From Leishmania mexicana MHOM/GT/2001/U1103 (taxonomy: Eukaryota > Euglenozoa > Kinetoplastea > Trypanosomatida > Trypanosomatidae), in contig NC_018322.1 in NCBI RefSeq assembly GCF_000234665.1, positions 500,206-564,205 on the forward strand: DNA of 64,000 bases, given 5' to 3'. The notes under the pieces are model-generated. The model did no database searches, was not told the DNA's origin, and worked only from the letters and a program-made list of their open reading frames with translations. Below are positions 1 to 9,854 of the stretch, one piece after another. A program made the position numbers and the translations under genes. Position 1 is the first letter of the stretch; every line of letters begins with the position of its first letter.

Positions 1-1
1 C

Positions 2-556
2 GTGCGCGCGAAGTGCGACCTGCGCGACAACTACAGCCCCGGGTGGCGGTTCAACCACTGGGAGGTGAAGGGCGTGCCGCTGCGCGTGGAGCTTGGGCCG
101 AGGGAGCTTGCGGAGCGGTCGCTTGCGGTTGCTGTGCGGCACAGCGGCGCGAGGCACTCGGTTCTGTGGGACGCGCAGACGCCGGCGGCGGTGGCCGCGC
201 TGCTGGAGGACGTGCAGGCGCAGATGTACGCGCGCGCGAAGGAGACGATGGAGACGCATCGCGTGCGTGTGACGGAGTGGGCGGAGTTTGTGCCGACGCT
301 GAACCGGAAGTGCTTGATCCTTGCGCCGTGGTGCGGCGCGATGGAGTGCGAGGACCGGGTAAAGAAGGACAGCGCGGAGGAGTCGAAGGCTGCGCAGGCG
401 CAGGAGACACGCGAGGACGCGCGTGCGCCGAGCATGGGTGCGAAGACGCTGTGCATCCCGTTTGAGCAGCCGGAGCCCGCAGAGGGTCACGAGTGCATCT
501 GCAAGGGCTGCACGAAGCCGGCGACGACGTGGGTGCTGTTTGGCCGCAGCTACTGA
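2..556 (+). CDS. Prolyl-tRNA synthetase, C-terminal part (5' end outside window)
   Basis: This is the last 184 residues of a class II prolyl-tRNA synthetase, the cytosolic enzyme that charges tRNA-Pro. The reading frame is open at the left edge, so catalytic motifs 1 and 2 are not in the window. What is visible is the anticodon-binding domain (DNYSPGWRFNHWEVKGVPLRVELGPRE, close to the eukaryotic/archaeal ProRS form) followed by the C-terminal zinc-type domain. The latter carries paired cysteines (CLILAPWC, MECED, then ECICKGC) and the protein ends in a C-terminal Tyr (FGRSY), a hallmark of eukaryote/archaeal-type ProRS. Leishmania is known to carry ProRS genes on chromosome 18, which helps place the window. 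The family call is secure; whether an N-terminal editing domain is present cannot be seen. Confidence 0.93.
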   Translation: MRAKCDLRDNYSPGWRFNHWEVKGVPLRVELGPRELAERSLAVAVRHSGARHSVLWDAQTPAAVAALLEDVQAQMYARAKETMETHRVRVTEWAEFVPTLNRKCLILAPWCGAMECEDRVKKDSAEESKAAQAQETREDARAPSMGAKTLCIPFEQPEPAEGHECICKGCTKPATTWVLFGRSY

Positions 557-1786
557 GCGACCGCGTTGGCGTGCGCGCACGCTTTGTGAGTGGCGATGAT
601 GGAGGGCTAGGGGGCGTGGTGAGTGTTGGGTGATAGCAAAAGCCGTGCTGTTGGCGACGGTGGTGCGTAGTGGAGACGGTGTGAGTAGCGTCGGTGCGAG
701 AAGCCGGCGGAAGCGGGGTGGGCCAAGGCCGCGTTGAGCCGCTGGCACTCCTTCGCTTCCTGCTGGAGTGTGTAAGGCGTTCTTGTCGCGCTGCGGTGTG
801 TCCCATCGAGCCTTTTCGCTGGACGAGCACCGGCGCAAGGGCCATGGCGGTGCTTCGGAAATAGTGTGGGCTGCGCTTCACCTTTGCCGGTCTTGCTCAT
901 ATACGCAGGCCAGCATACGCTCTTGGGGAGGCGTAGTCTCGCCATAGTCAGGGCTGTGCAGGCACGAGGGCCTCGCTACGCAAGGCACATACAAACTCGC
1001 GCACCTACGGATCCACGCGCGCACTACGTGCTCCTGGTCTGTGTGTCTCTCTCTGTGCGTGTGCCGCGTGCCTCCGTCACAGTATTCGATGGAAGGTGTG
1101 CGTGTGTGTGGGCCGCTCGCTCCCTTCCGACGCCAGTCAGATGGTCTTATCTCCCCCCGCCCCCCACACACACCCTCTCTCTTTCCGTGTGTCTCTGCGA
1201 GTGTGTCTGTCGGTCCCTTCAGCAGTCTTGTCGTTCGTTTGGCGGCACTCGGCGCCTCACGTCAGTTGCCCCCCCCCCCGCGCACTGTGCACCTAAGCTC
1301 TCATCTGTTCAAGGCAGTAAAAGAGGGGGGAGGTGGTCCGTGCCTGTGGGTGTGCGTGCATAACATGTGCCCTCCATTCTCAGCAGAGAGCGATGCGCCT
1401 TCTCTGAGCGTCAGCGTCGCCGTCAGTCTCGCTGGACGACTCTGCCCCTGTGCGCGCGCGTCTTGTACGCATGATGATGCCCTCCTCCTAGTTTCGTGCC
1501 CATTGCTCCCACTTTGCTCACTTCTTTGCCCTCACTCTGCCAAAAAGGGGAGCACGCGTGCGGCGACTTGTGTGCGGCTGGTGCTGGAGTGAGCGTGTGC
1601 GTGTGCGCACCATTCTGTTGCAGCGTCTCGCGACCCTCACGAGTCTTCCTGTGACTTGGATGCAGTCTCCTCTACAGGGACGGCACTGCTGTGATAATAC
1701 CCTCCCGCCCCTCCCCCCTGGCGACTGGCGGCGAGAGATTGAGGGCATCGACCCACACCCGGTCACACACACACATAAAAGAGGTG
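557..1786 (+). other. Intergenic/UTR, no protein gene seen
   Basis: This 1.2-kb stretch holds the 3' flank of the synthetase gene and the 5' flank of the SET-domain gene. It is pyrimidine-rich with CA/GT runs. All reading frames are short or low in complexity. A pyrimidine tract near 1700-1720 leads into a splice-acceptor candidate. Confidence 0.7.
1734..1735 (+). promoter_or_regulatory. Candidate spliced-leader acceptor AG for the SET-domain gene
   Basis: This is the first AG after a C/T tract at about 1700-1720. The first ATG downstream of it is the chosen start at 1787, giving a 5' UTR of about 51 nt. Confidence 0.4.
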
Positions 1787-3649
1787 ATGAAGCGCGGCGC
1801 GCGGCTGCAGGCGTCGCTGCTGCTGCAGCACATCCACCGCTCCTTGCCTGCGCTGCAGAAACTCTACGCCTGCGCGACGCCGCAGCAGCTAGCGGGTGGG
1901 ACGGCAGCGGCACCGCTGTGCGATGGTGCTGACGGCCACCGCGTCCGGGCTGCCTCTTCCACGTCGTTTCCCCCAGATCCACAAACCGCAGAGGAAGGCG
2001 ATCGCGTTCTTCGATTCTTCTGCAAGGAGCTTGACATGGGCGAAGCAGCACTGCGACAGTGGCGGCACAAGCTGCGGCAAAGCTCGACGCAGCGCTGGGG
2101 TGTACCGGAGACACCGTCCGTATTGTCGTTCTCACCCACGTCGATTTTGTCCTCATCACAGACTCCACCCGGCGTCGGCGCCGCTGCTGTGGGCGCCAGC
2201 ACCGTCCCCTGGACGCGCGTTCGTTGTGCCCACGCTACTGCAGCGTCAGCGCCATCGGCGAGCCCTGCTCCTTCCTCGGCTGCCGATGTCACAGATTCTG
2301 CGTCCTCGTCGTCCTTCTTATGGCTGCGGCCGCGATTGCAGGACGTTGCCGTCGTTCAGTCCGCCATGCAGAACCTTAAGTTCATTGTTTCACCTCTCGT
2401 GGTCCTTTCTTCTCCTCCGCAGGTGGCTGCATCGCCGCCGCGCGCAGGCAGCACTGGCACCAGCGCCGCTGTCCATCATGACGCAGCGCGACCCACATCG
2501 TACGAGGAGTGTAGTCGCTGGTATGCGACCCGACCCATCCCGGCTGGCATGTTTCTCATGAGCCTTCCGACAGAGGCGGCGCTCTTCGCCAACCCGCCGC
2601 CGGCCACGGATCCGGTGCTTACGTTCTACATGCAAGTGGAGGAGCTTGTGGGGCAGCTGGTGAGCGCCGTCGGGGACGTCACCGCGCCGCATCACGGCTA
2701 CGCATCCTACCTGTGCGACAGCGTTGTACCGAGCCGAAATCTCCCGTTCCTTACCACAGCGGACGTGCAGCAGCTCTTCAGGACGACGACAGTTGGATCG
2801 GCAGCGCAGTTACCCCAGGTGCCTGCTCACGCCGCTGATGCGGACAATGACGCCAGCGGAGCCGTTGACAGCCCGGCGCTTTCACTCGTGTCCTTCTTTC
2901 ACGAAGACATGGCTGGCGAGCCGCTCAGTGATTACCTGCGCACGCGCCTCTCACGCCCCGAGTATGCGTGGTGGGTTAGCCTCGTCCTCTCCCACCGCGC
3001 CGGCACCACGAGTCTGCTGCCCATGGTTGACAAGCTGAACCATAGCCCTTTCCCGAACTGCTACTACACCATGGCCACCGAGGACACCATGTGCGGCATT
3101 GACGTCCTTGACAACCTTCTTGCTGGCGTGCCGGGAGAGCTGCTCTACCAGCCATATGTGCACGTCTTTGCGTTGCGCGATATCCCGGCCGGCGCAGAGC
3201 TGACCTTGTGCTACGCCTCGGCGTCCGATGGGGCGTACAAGCCTGCCGGTCGGCATCCGCCCGCACCGCCATCATCCCTGCCTGCGAGAGAGAGCGACGG
3301 CGCGCGTCGGCACGCCAGCGCTGCTCCTGAAGCCGCAGAAGGTCTGGAGGAGGTGATGCGCGCTCTATTCTCTCACTCCGATGTGGCCGCACTCACGGAA
3401 AGCGGTGATGGCATCAGCAGCGGCGGCGCCAACGTCGACCCTGCCTTCGCTTCTCAACTTCGGCGGCTGCAACACCCCGGAAGACAGGAGGTTGACACGC
3501 CTGAGGGCAAAGCGAGATGGCTGCTTCAGTGGGGTTTTGTGCCGCCTTGCGATGCCCTCTACAGCGCGCAGGACTTGCGCGAAATGGCGGCGCTGATCGC
3601 GGAGCGGCGCGTGGACATGCGATCGTCGCTGTTTCCGCGAGTCGAGTGA
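1787..3649 (+). CDS. SET-domain protein lysine methyltransferase (Rubisco-LSMT/SETD6-like)
   Basis: The 620-residue protein resembles the split-SET lysine methyltransferases related to plant Rubisco LSMT and animal SETD3/SETD6, which transfer a methyl group from S-adenosylmethionine to lysines of histone or non-histone proteins. The N-terminal SET part begins near residue 247 (RPIPAGMFLMSLPTEA). The diagnostic NHS motif of the cofactor pocket is DKLNHS (415-420). The catalytic-type Tyr is in the LCYAS segment (Tyr476) after RDIPAGAEL, and a late LLQWGFVP segment matches the post-SET start of this subfamily. Residues 60-220 are a low-complexity Ser/Ala/Pro insertion. I chose 1787 because it is the first ATG after the splice-acceptor candidate; a longer in-frame extension to 1691 would run into the pyrimidine tract. 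The substrate is not predictable. Confidence 0.8.
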   Translation: MKRGARLQASLLLQHIHRSLPALQKLYACATPQQLAGGTAAAPLCDGADGHRVRAASSTSFPPDPQTAEEGDRVLRFFCKELDMGEAALRQWRHKLRQSSTQRWGVPETPSVLSFSPTSILSSSQTPPGVGAAAVGASTVPWTRVRCAHATAASAPSASPAPSSAADVTDSASSSSFLWLRPRLQDVAVVQSAMQNLKFIVSPLVVLSSPPQVAASPPRAGSTGTSAAVHHDAARPTSYEECSRWYATRPIPAGMFLMSLPTEAALFANPPPATDPVLTFYMQVEELVGQLVSAVGDVTAPHHGYASYLCDSVVPSRNLPFLTTADVQQLFRTTTVGSAAQLPQVPAHAADADNDASGAVDSPALSLVSFFHEDMAGEPLSDYLRTRLSRPEYAWWVSLVLSHRAGTTSLLPMVDKLNHSPFPNCYYTMATEDTMCGIDVLDNLLAGVPGELLYQPYVHVFALRDIPAGAELTLCYASASDGAYKPAGRHPPAPPSSLPARESDGARRHASAAPEAAEGLEEVMRALFSHSDVAALTESGDGISSGGANVDPAFASQLRRLQHPGRQEVDTPEGKARWLLQWGFVPPCDALYSAQDLREMAALIAERRVDMRSSLFPRVE

Positions 3650-5438
3650 GTCAGGGACGGTCGCCGCTGTCAAAGAGTAGTGGTGATGCTGGAGCTTCTG
3701 CCCCCGGGCGTTTATGCACATGGGGACACCTCCCGTGCTCTCCCTCAAGAAAAAAAACAGGCAGCCGGTGCTGCTCATGTCTGTGCCTGCCCGTGCGCAC
3801 GGTATCGCAGGAGGCCCCGAGGGGCGTTGTCTGCTTCCTCGCTTCGGTTTGCTCGTCTCGGTGGGGAAGTTGGGGGAGGGGGCGGGAGGGGCCATCATGG
3901 GCACATCATCTGCTCCTCCTTCCCCATTTCGCCTCTCGGCATCTTCACACATTATGCACAGGCACCACCTAACACCCAAACACGCACTTTATGAGCTCCC
4001 TTCAACGCGGAGGACGGAAAGCAGAGTCTTATAGGGAGGGGCACCTCAGCAGCCCGTATCTGCTTTCGGCAGCAACCCTTCTACTGCTGCTCCCCGCCCG
4101 CACCACACCAACACGTAGGTGCACACTGTTTCGCAACACCATCCCCTATCCCTTCCCTTCCCTTCGTTGCACCACAACAGAAGCTCAATCGGCGCGAGCG
4201 TGTCTCTCGCTCTCTCCGTGCTTGTGTGTCTGAAAGTATGGTCCGTACATGTTCGCCTCCTCTCCTCCTCTCTACCTCTCTGCGTGAAATAACGACCCCG
4301 ACCTCTGCTCCCCCTCCAGCCCACACGGCACTCACGCACATCTCACCGCACACATATCTTCATAGGCGCCTGTATTGCGTATCCGTGTGAGCGGTCGTCA
4401 TGTGCGTCTTGTGTGCCGCTGACGCCTTCCTATCGCACGCACGGGCGCGCTCGAGTCGGCGGACTGGGAAGGTGCAGCACCGCAAACATCGACTGTTGCT
4501 GTAGTGGCGCCGTCCTCATCCGTACGTTCTGTGTTTCTGCTGTACGAGTTGTTTTCGCCTCTCCCTTCTTCTATGTGAAAACTCTTTTCGTTGTTTTGTG
4601 TCGCACTGCATGCGAACGCCGGCGCTGTGGCGTGAGTGGTGGGCGTCTGTGTGCGTGCCGAGCCTGGGCGCGGTTGTGCTTGCATCGCTTGCCTGCGCAC
4701 TCCATAATAATAGAACGAGTAGTAAAGAGCACGTTGCCCAAGGCGCGCAGTTCAAGCGGCGCGACAGACAGCTGTAATGAAGGCGCGGGTGTATGACACT
4801 ACTACACATATATGCAGACGCTTTTGTACACGGATACACGTGCCACGCGAACCACCTTTACTCCTACACCATCGCCGCCCTCTCTCTCCTCTCTCTCGCG
4901 TCGTCTTCCTGAGTTCCTCCCTCTGCGTCTTTTATACGCCCTCCGGTGCCCACTGCGATCACCATCCTTCAGCCCACCGCATTCTGTGAGCGCACGCACG
5001 CACGCGCGTGTGTGTTGTGTGTGTTTGTCCCACTCCGACAGTGTAAACGAAGAAGAGGGAGAGTCGCGCGCACAAGAGAGCGAAAGGACGAGAGAAGGGA
5101 GGAGTGTGGCACTACTGGGTGGCCGGTTCCAGCACCCCACCCCTCACTCGCTCACACACACACACACAAACATACACATGCACCTTCTCGGTGATCTATC
5201 TTTGCATCGCTCACTGCCGCTACTCGCATCCCTCTCCAACCTCCCCGCTTCGTCCCTATCCCACTCTCCATTTCTCCCTTTGCCCCCCCCCCCTGTATGC
5301 CTTCACCACCACCCCTAATCTCTTCACGGCTGTGCTGCGCACACCCACGCACACTTTTCGACCCAGTCTCATGAACACGCGAGCTGCATCTCCAGAAATA
5401 CATAACTTTTTTCTGTTCTTCTTTGGGTCGTTCTCGCC
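3650..5438 (+). other. Intergenic/UTR, no protein gene seen
   Basis: This is 1.8 kb of pyrimidine-rich flank between the SET and PIH genes. It includes a CA run at 5154-5180 and a strong pyrimidine tract at 5222-5295 just upstream of the PIH gene. No supported coding sequence was found on either strand. Confidence 0.7.
5394..5395 (+). promoter_or_regulatory. Candidate spliced-leader acceptor AG for the PIH-domain gene
   Basis: This AG follows the 5222-5295 pyrimidine tract. An earlier AG at 5365-5366 would leave an out-of-frame upstream ATG at 5371 in the leader. Using 5394-5395 makes 5439 the first ATG, with a 43-nt 5' UTR. Confidence 0.35.
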
Positions 5439-7733
5439 ATGCCACTCGAGCATATCAACCTGGCCCGAGACCGCCTCAACTCCGCTGCTGCTGCCTCGTC
5501 TGGGCGCGGCGGCGGCAGCGGTGAGGCGGTCGCACGGCAGGGTGGCGAGACGTTTACCGCGACCCCGGAGGAGATGCGTGTAATCCAGGAGAAGATGAAG
5601 GATCCCGTCTTTGCGGAGCTCATGCATGAATACATGAAGTCATTGGAGGACCCCGAAACGCGACGCGAGGAGGAGGCGTACCTAGAGCAGGCCGAACGGG
5701 AGGCGCGAGAGGGTGGCGATTTCAGCTTCGAGTTCGTGTTCCCGCGTGCCGCGTTTGTGTTGGAGCTGCTCGAGCCGTCGAACACGGTGGTGCCGGCGGC
5801 GGAGCTTAAGAGGCTGGGCCTTGACGCGTCCGCCGTAACACGAACCGCAGCGAAAAGCAGAGGCGCCCGCTGTTTTCTGAACATCTGCTCAAGCGAAAAG
5901 GTGAAGGCTTTCACGGAGCACACCACAGGGGACGCCAGGGGGAGCAACTGGGAGGTGCCAGTGTCCGTGTCGCAGCGACGCGTGGAGGTGTATCAGCCAG
6001 TGAAGTCCAGCCCAACCGCATCGATCCCGGCCGAGTACGCAGCGGCGTGCAGCACTGCATCTGCGTCATCGTCCTCGCCGTCGGTGTGCGTCGTGCGCGA
6101 TGTCGTGTTCCACCCCTCAACGCTCGCACTGGCAGAGCGTAGCACGCGCTTTATGTGCTTCTTGGCGGAGATCGCTGTCGAGCACATCAACAGCGGCTAT
6201 GACGAGTCGAACGGCTTTCCGTTCCGCCGCCTGCCTAGCAGCATTGTGTCCATTGGCACCCCGCTGAATCAGACGATTCGATCCTCGTCGCGGGCGGGCG
6301 GGTCGCCGTTTGACGTGGACCCGCGTGCGCCGGTGCTTACAAGGCCAACGAAGAACTTGCCGACCGTCAAGGACGGCAACGGCGGCCAAAGCGCGGCGTC
6401 ACCTCCCCCCAGCACCGCTTCTGCCACGACGCCGACGTCGTCGGACACTCAAGGCTCGAAGGCGCCCCAAGGCCTCGTGAGCGAGGCCGCTGCTGCTTCC
6501 GCACCCTCGCCGAGAGCTTCGACGCTGCCGCCGTACACGGTAACCCACCGCGGCTCCGTCGATCTCACCGATGCGTGGCAGTGGAGGGTTTCGGATAAGC
6601 GCGTCGGGGTGCCCGAGGAGCTGATCGTGAAGATGACGTTTGCCGGGGTGCGACGAGCTGCAATGCTGGATATTGCTATCACCCCAGACGGCCAGGCAGT
6701 GCGCATCGACCCCACCGAGGGCCAGAGCCGCTACGAGGGGCTGCTTGTGTTGCCCTTCACGGTGGAGGAAGCGCCCCTGAAAGCCCAGTTCGACTGCTCC
6801 CGCGGCGTGCTTACGTTGACGCTGAAGGTGGTGCCGCCCCCGCTCCCAGATGGCGCGCCGAGTGCGGAGCAGCTGCGCCAGACACTGCAGGGCGAGGCGG
6901 GCGACGCGGTGGACGAGTGCATCGGTGAGGATTCAGAGCAGGCAACTGGAAGTCAACCAGCTCAGCCGCAGTCGCCTCCTGCCGCGCCAAGTCCTCCGGC
7001 TGCTGCGGCAGAGGCAGAGGTGCTCGCCGAAGAGGTAGCTGTATCACCCGCATCAGTCACATGTGCTGAGTCGCCAACGAAGGCTTCTGCGGAGCCACCG
7101 GTGCCGACCCCTGCCGCACCGACTTCGAGCGGCCCTGAGTTGGAGCACATCGGCGACCAGTATCGCGTGGCCGCGATGATGGCGCAAGTGCGGGCCACGC
7201 GAGAGGCGCGGGAGGCAGCGGCTGCTGCTGTGACAGCCGCAGATGACGCCGATATCGGAAGGGCTGATGCCTCGGCACCCGCCGCTGCTTTCTGTGCGCC
7301 TACGGACAATGGCAGCGAAAAGTCTGCCCAGAAAATGCAGCACGCGGCTGGCGACACTGCGCGTGACAGCGCTCCATTCGAGGCGGCTGCTGCGCCAGAG
7401 ACGTCACAGGAGGCGATTCCTTTTGTTTGCTCAGCGCATGCAACGACGGCGGCCTTGCCGGCTGTCGACGTCGTCGACGAAGAGGGCGACGACATGTCGA
7501 CTCTGCGCGCACGTCAGCAGGCCTGGGTGGGCATGATAGAGGCGGAGATGCAAGTGACGAAGGCGCGCGAGGAGGCCGAGGCTGCCCAAGCGGCGCAGGA
7601 GACAGCGGCGCAGGCAGCCAAAGCCCGTCGTAAGATTGCGGCGGAAAAGGAGGTGGAGCGACTGACCCACGTTGCCAAGGCGAAACAGAACTCGCTACCT
7701 TTGTCGAACAAGTACATCTTTTCTATCGACTAA
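5439..7733 (+). CDS. PIH1-domain protein, kintoun/DNAAF2-like dynein assembly factor
   Basis: This 764-residue protein has the layout of PIH proteins, cochaperones that work with Hsp90/R2TP in folding and, for the kintoun/PF13 branch, preassemble axonemal dynein in the cytoplasm. The N-terminal PIH domain includes an RCFLNIC segment at about 144-150, then the NW-VP-S motif (GSNWEVPVSV) and a CVVRDVVFHP strand with a long helix. A CS/PIH-CS-like beta domain lies at about 362-465 (PPYTVTHRGSVDL to LTLTLKVVPP). The C-terminal 300 residues are Ala/Glu-rich and low in complexity, ending in a charged helix. A flagellated trypanosomatid would need such factors. PIH membership is well supported; which PIH paralogue it is (kintoun, PIH1D1 or PIH1D3) is less certain. 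Confidence 0.8.
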   Translation: MPLEHINLARDRLNSAAAASSGRGGGSGEAVARQGGETFTATPEEMRVIQEKMKDPVFAELMHEYMKSLEDPETRREEEAYLEQAEREAREGGDFSFEFVFPRAAFVLELLEPSNTVVPAAELKRLGLDASAVTRTAAKSRGARCFLNICSSEKVKAFTEHTTGDARGSNWEVPVSVSQRRVEVYQPVKSSPTASIPAEYAAACSTASASSSSPSVCVVRDVVFHPSTLALAERSTRFMCFLAEIAVEHINSGYDESNGFPFRRLPSSIVSIGTPLNQTIRSSSRAGGSPFDVDPRAPVLTRPTKNLPTVKDGNGGQSAASPPPSTASATTPTSSDTQGSKAPQGLVSEAAAASAPSPRASTLPPYTVTHRGSVDLTDAWQWRVSDKRVGVPEELIVKMTFAGVRRAAMLDIAITPDGQAVRIDPTEGQSRYEGLLVLPFTVEEAPLKAQFDCSRGVLTLTLKVVPPPLPDGAPSAEQLRQTLQGEAGDAVDECIGEDSEQATGSQPAQPQSPPAAPSPPAAAAEAEVLAEEVAVSPASVTCAESPTKASAEPPVPTPAAPTSSGPELEHIGDQYRVAAMMAQVRATREAREAAAAAVTAADDADIGRADASAPAAAFCAPTDNGSEKSAQKMQHAAGDTARDSAPFEAAAAPETSQEAIPFVCSAHATTAALPAVDVVDEEGDDMSTLRARQQAWVGMIEAEMQVTKAREEAEAAQAAQETAAQAAKARRKIAAEKEVERLTHVAKAKQNSLPLSNKYIFSID

Positions 7734-8067
7734 GGGGTGTCTGCATGTGATGGCGGTGAGACGGCGAGCCCAGGAGAGCGCTTTCGCTTTTGGCCCTCCC
7801 GTCCTACCCTTCCTCCTGCGGTCTCTATTCTTATCGTGTCTGTGCCCATGCGTCGGTGTGCTGCATGATGTATATTCGCCTCCCCGTGTGTGTTGGAAGC
7901 CCTGGACCGGGGGAGGGGGTGGGGCGGAAGAAGGGCAGTCGAGGGGCGAAGACGTCCACATTTTGTTACGTCCTTCGCCACGATCTCTCCACCCCCGCCC
8001 CCTTCCTCCCCGCACTTGTCTCCTTCGTCTGCACGCGACATGCTCCGCACAGGGTGAGAGGAGAGAA

Positions 8068-8093
8068 GGGGAAGGGGGAGGGGGGGGCAGGGG
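8068..8093 (+). promoter_or_regulatory. Perfect four-run G-quadruplex motif in a 3' UTR
   Basis: Four G runs of 4, 5, 8 and 4 bases are separated by loops of only 2, 1 and 2 bases on the transcribed-sense strand. Such a motif would be expected to fold very stably in RNA. It sits about 340 bases after the PIH gene stop codon. Confidence 0.5.
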
Positions 8094-9717
8094 CAGCCTC
8101 CGCCGAACGACAGCGGAAATACCGCCGCAACTCCCTCCTCCTCGCGGCCCTTGCTCACACAACGGACACACGCAGACACACACAGAGGCAGAAAAGAAAA
8201 GTGCCGTAAGCCGGCCACGTCCACCGCCTCCACTTCTCTCCACCTCGCTGGCTCGATGTGCGGATGCGTTTCTTGTTTGTTGTGGCCGCGCCAATACGGC
8301 GGGCGCCCATGGGGTCTCCCGCCCCTTTTTGTTCGACTTGTCAGCCAGGTCTGCGCAAAGGACTCGAGTAGGTGTTGAGGGGGTCAAACCTCCATCTCAC
8401 CCATCGGACGCACAAACACACACAAGTCCGACACACAGAGCTGGTAGCCTTTTTCACGCAGAAGGCGGGTGCCGTGCTCTGCAGCTTCGTCGCCAGATCG
8501 CTTCCTTATGGGCCCACACTTCACCTGCTTGGTTGTCCTACTCCTCTCTCTATCCCGATGATGCTTCAGCGCACGCCATTGCCACATGAGGTGGATGCAG
8601 TACACCTTTATATATATGCATATACATACACACCTATATACACATACATACAGAAGCAAGCACGAAGCAGTGAGCAACACGTGCCTGCCCCCCACCTCCC
8701 CGACTGCGACACGCATAGGCAGCGATTTTGGTATACGCTTGGCTTTTTGGCTGCTTTCTGTGACGCTCTAGTGCGCATCGGCAAGGGAGACGAAGGAGGC
8801 GCACGTCAACGCGGAGATAGAAGAAAAAAAAGTGTGGTGAGAGATCGACGTCGCTCATTGCGGCGTTGCAGTGTGGCTGTGACAGTGGGAGGTTGCGGTG
8901 CATAGAAAAGACGGGGTGGCAGCAATCGAAGAGATACAGGAGAGCATCTCGAAGGCAGAGCGCAGTAACCGCTGCAGCGACACCGGTGCATTGACGCTCG
9001 CGCCTTACAGAGGCCCAGAGAAGAGAAAGGTGAGGATACTCGGTATTTTTCCTGTCCACCTCTGAATCTGCCGTCGTCCCCCTCCCCATTCTCCGGCCCT
9101 CTTTCTTGGTCTTCCTCCCCGTCACCGCTTCCCTCGCCGCTCAACTGTATCATTACGCTGCATAGATAACACCACGACAGAGACTTGTGGGCTTCTCTCT
9201 CTTTTTTGTTTTGGGTGCTTCTAGTCTGCTGGCGCGCCGTCTGCTGGGCCACAGCGCCGTGCTCTTCTTCCATCTTTCGCCCCCCTCCTCCCCCCACTCC
9301 CACCCGTGTCCTCTCCTTCGCCACCTTCTTGTTTGGCGTCACTAGTTCACCGCCTCCACTCGCCTCGCTCGTGCGTGTGTGTGCGCGTGTGTGTGCGTCG
9401 AGGTTGGTGGGTGGACCGTCATTGTCCGCGCGAGCCGCATTCTTTTCTTTTGGTTGTTGTGCGCTTTCCTATGGTTGATTGGTTTAGTTGGTGGCCCGCC
9501 TCCTACGCCCTCTCACCGCTGCTGCTCTCTTCGTCTTACTTTGTGCTGATATAGTTTTTGATTCCCTGTGTGCAAGCCTCAGCACACACACACGGACACA
9601 CGCAGAGCGCACAGAAAAAAAGAGCACACCCACACATCCGTCGCACAGAGGTGAGCAGCCCCCCCCCCCCTCGCTCTTTCCTGCTCTGCTTTTATTTATA
9701 TGCTTGCCCCCCTGGCC

Positions 9718-9719
9718 AG
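9718..9719 (+). promoter_or_regulatory. Candidate spliced-leader acceptor AG for the TRF-like gene
   Basis: This is the first AG after the C/T tract at 9660-9712. No ATG lies between it and the chosen start at 9855, giving a leader of about 135 nt. Confidence 0.4.
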
Positions 9720-9854
9720 CAGCATATCAAAGAAGTCAGTAAACACGACGCGGAGGCGACTTTGTGCGAGCGCTCGCTCGCCCTCGCGTGCGCGCGTCCG
9801 AAGAGAAGGAATCATACCCACCGACCACGCAAGAGGCGACTCGCTTAGACAAGA

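Larger units (their letters stand above)
7734..9854 (+). other. Intergenic/UTR, no protein gene seen
   Basis: This 2.1-kb stretch holds the 3' flank of the PIH gene and the 5' flank of the TRF-like gene. It includes a G-run cluster at 8068-8093, TA/CA microsatellites near 8605-8650, and C-tracts before 9718. Reading frames here are low in complexity. Confidence 0.7.

Noticed and set aside
51..881. 276-codon minus-strand open frame opposite the ProRS end
   Set aside because: It is a shadow of the GC-rich coding strand; Pro/Ser/Arg/Ala-rich with no domain.
1306..1316. GTTCAAGGC, another B-box-like string
   Set aside because: The T-stem pairs at only three of five positions and no A-box is upstream.
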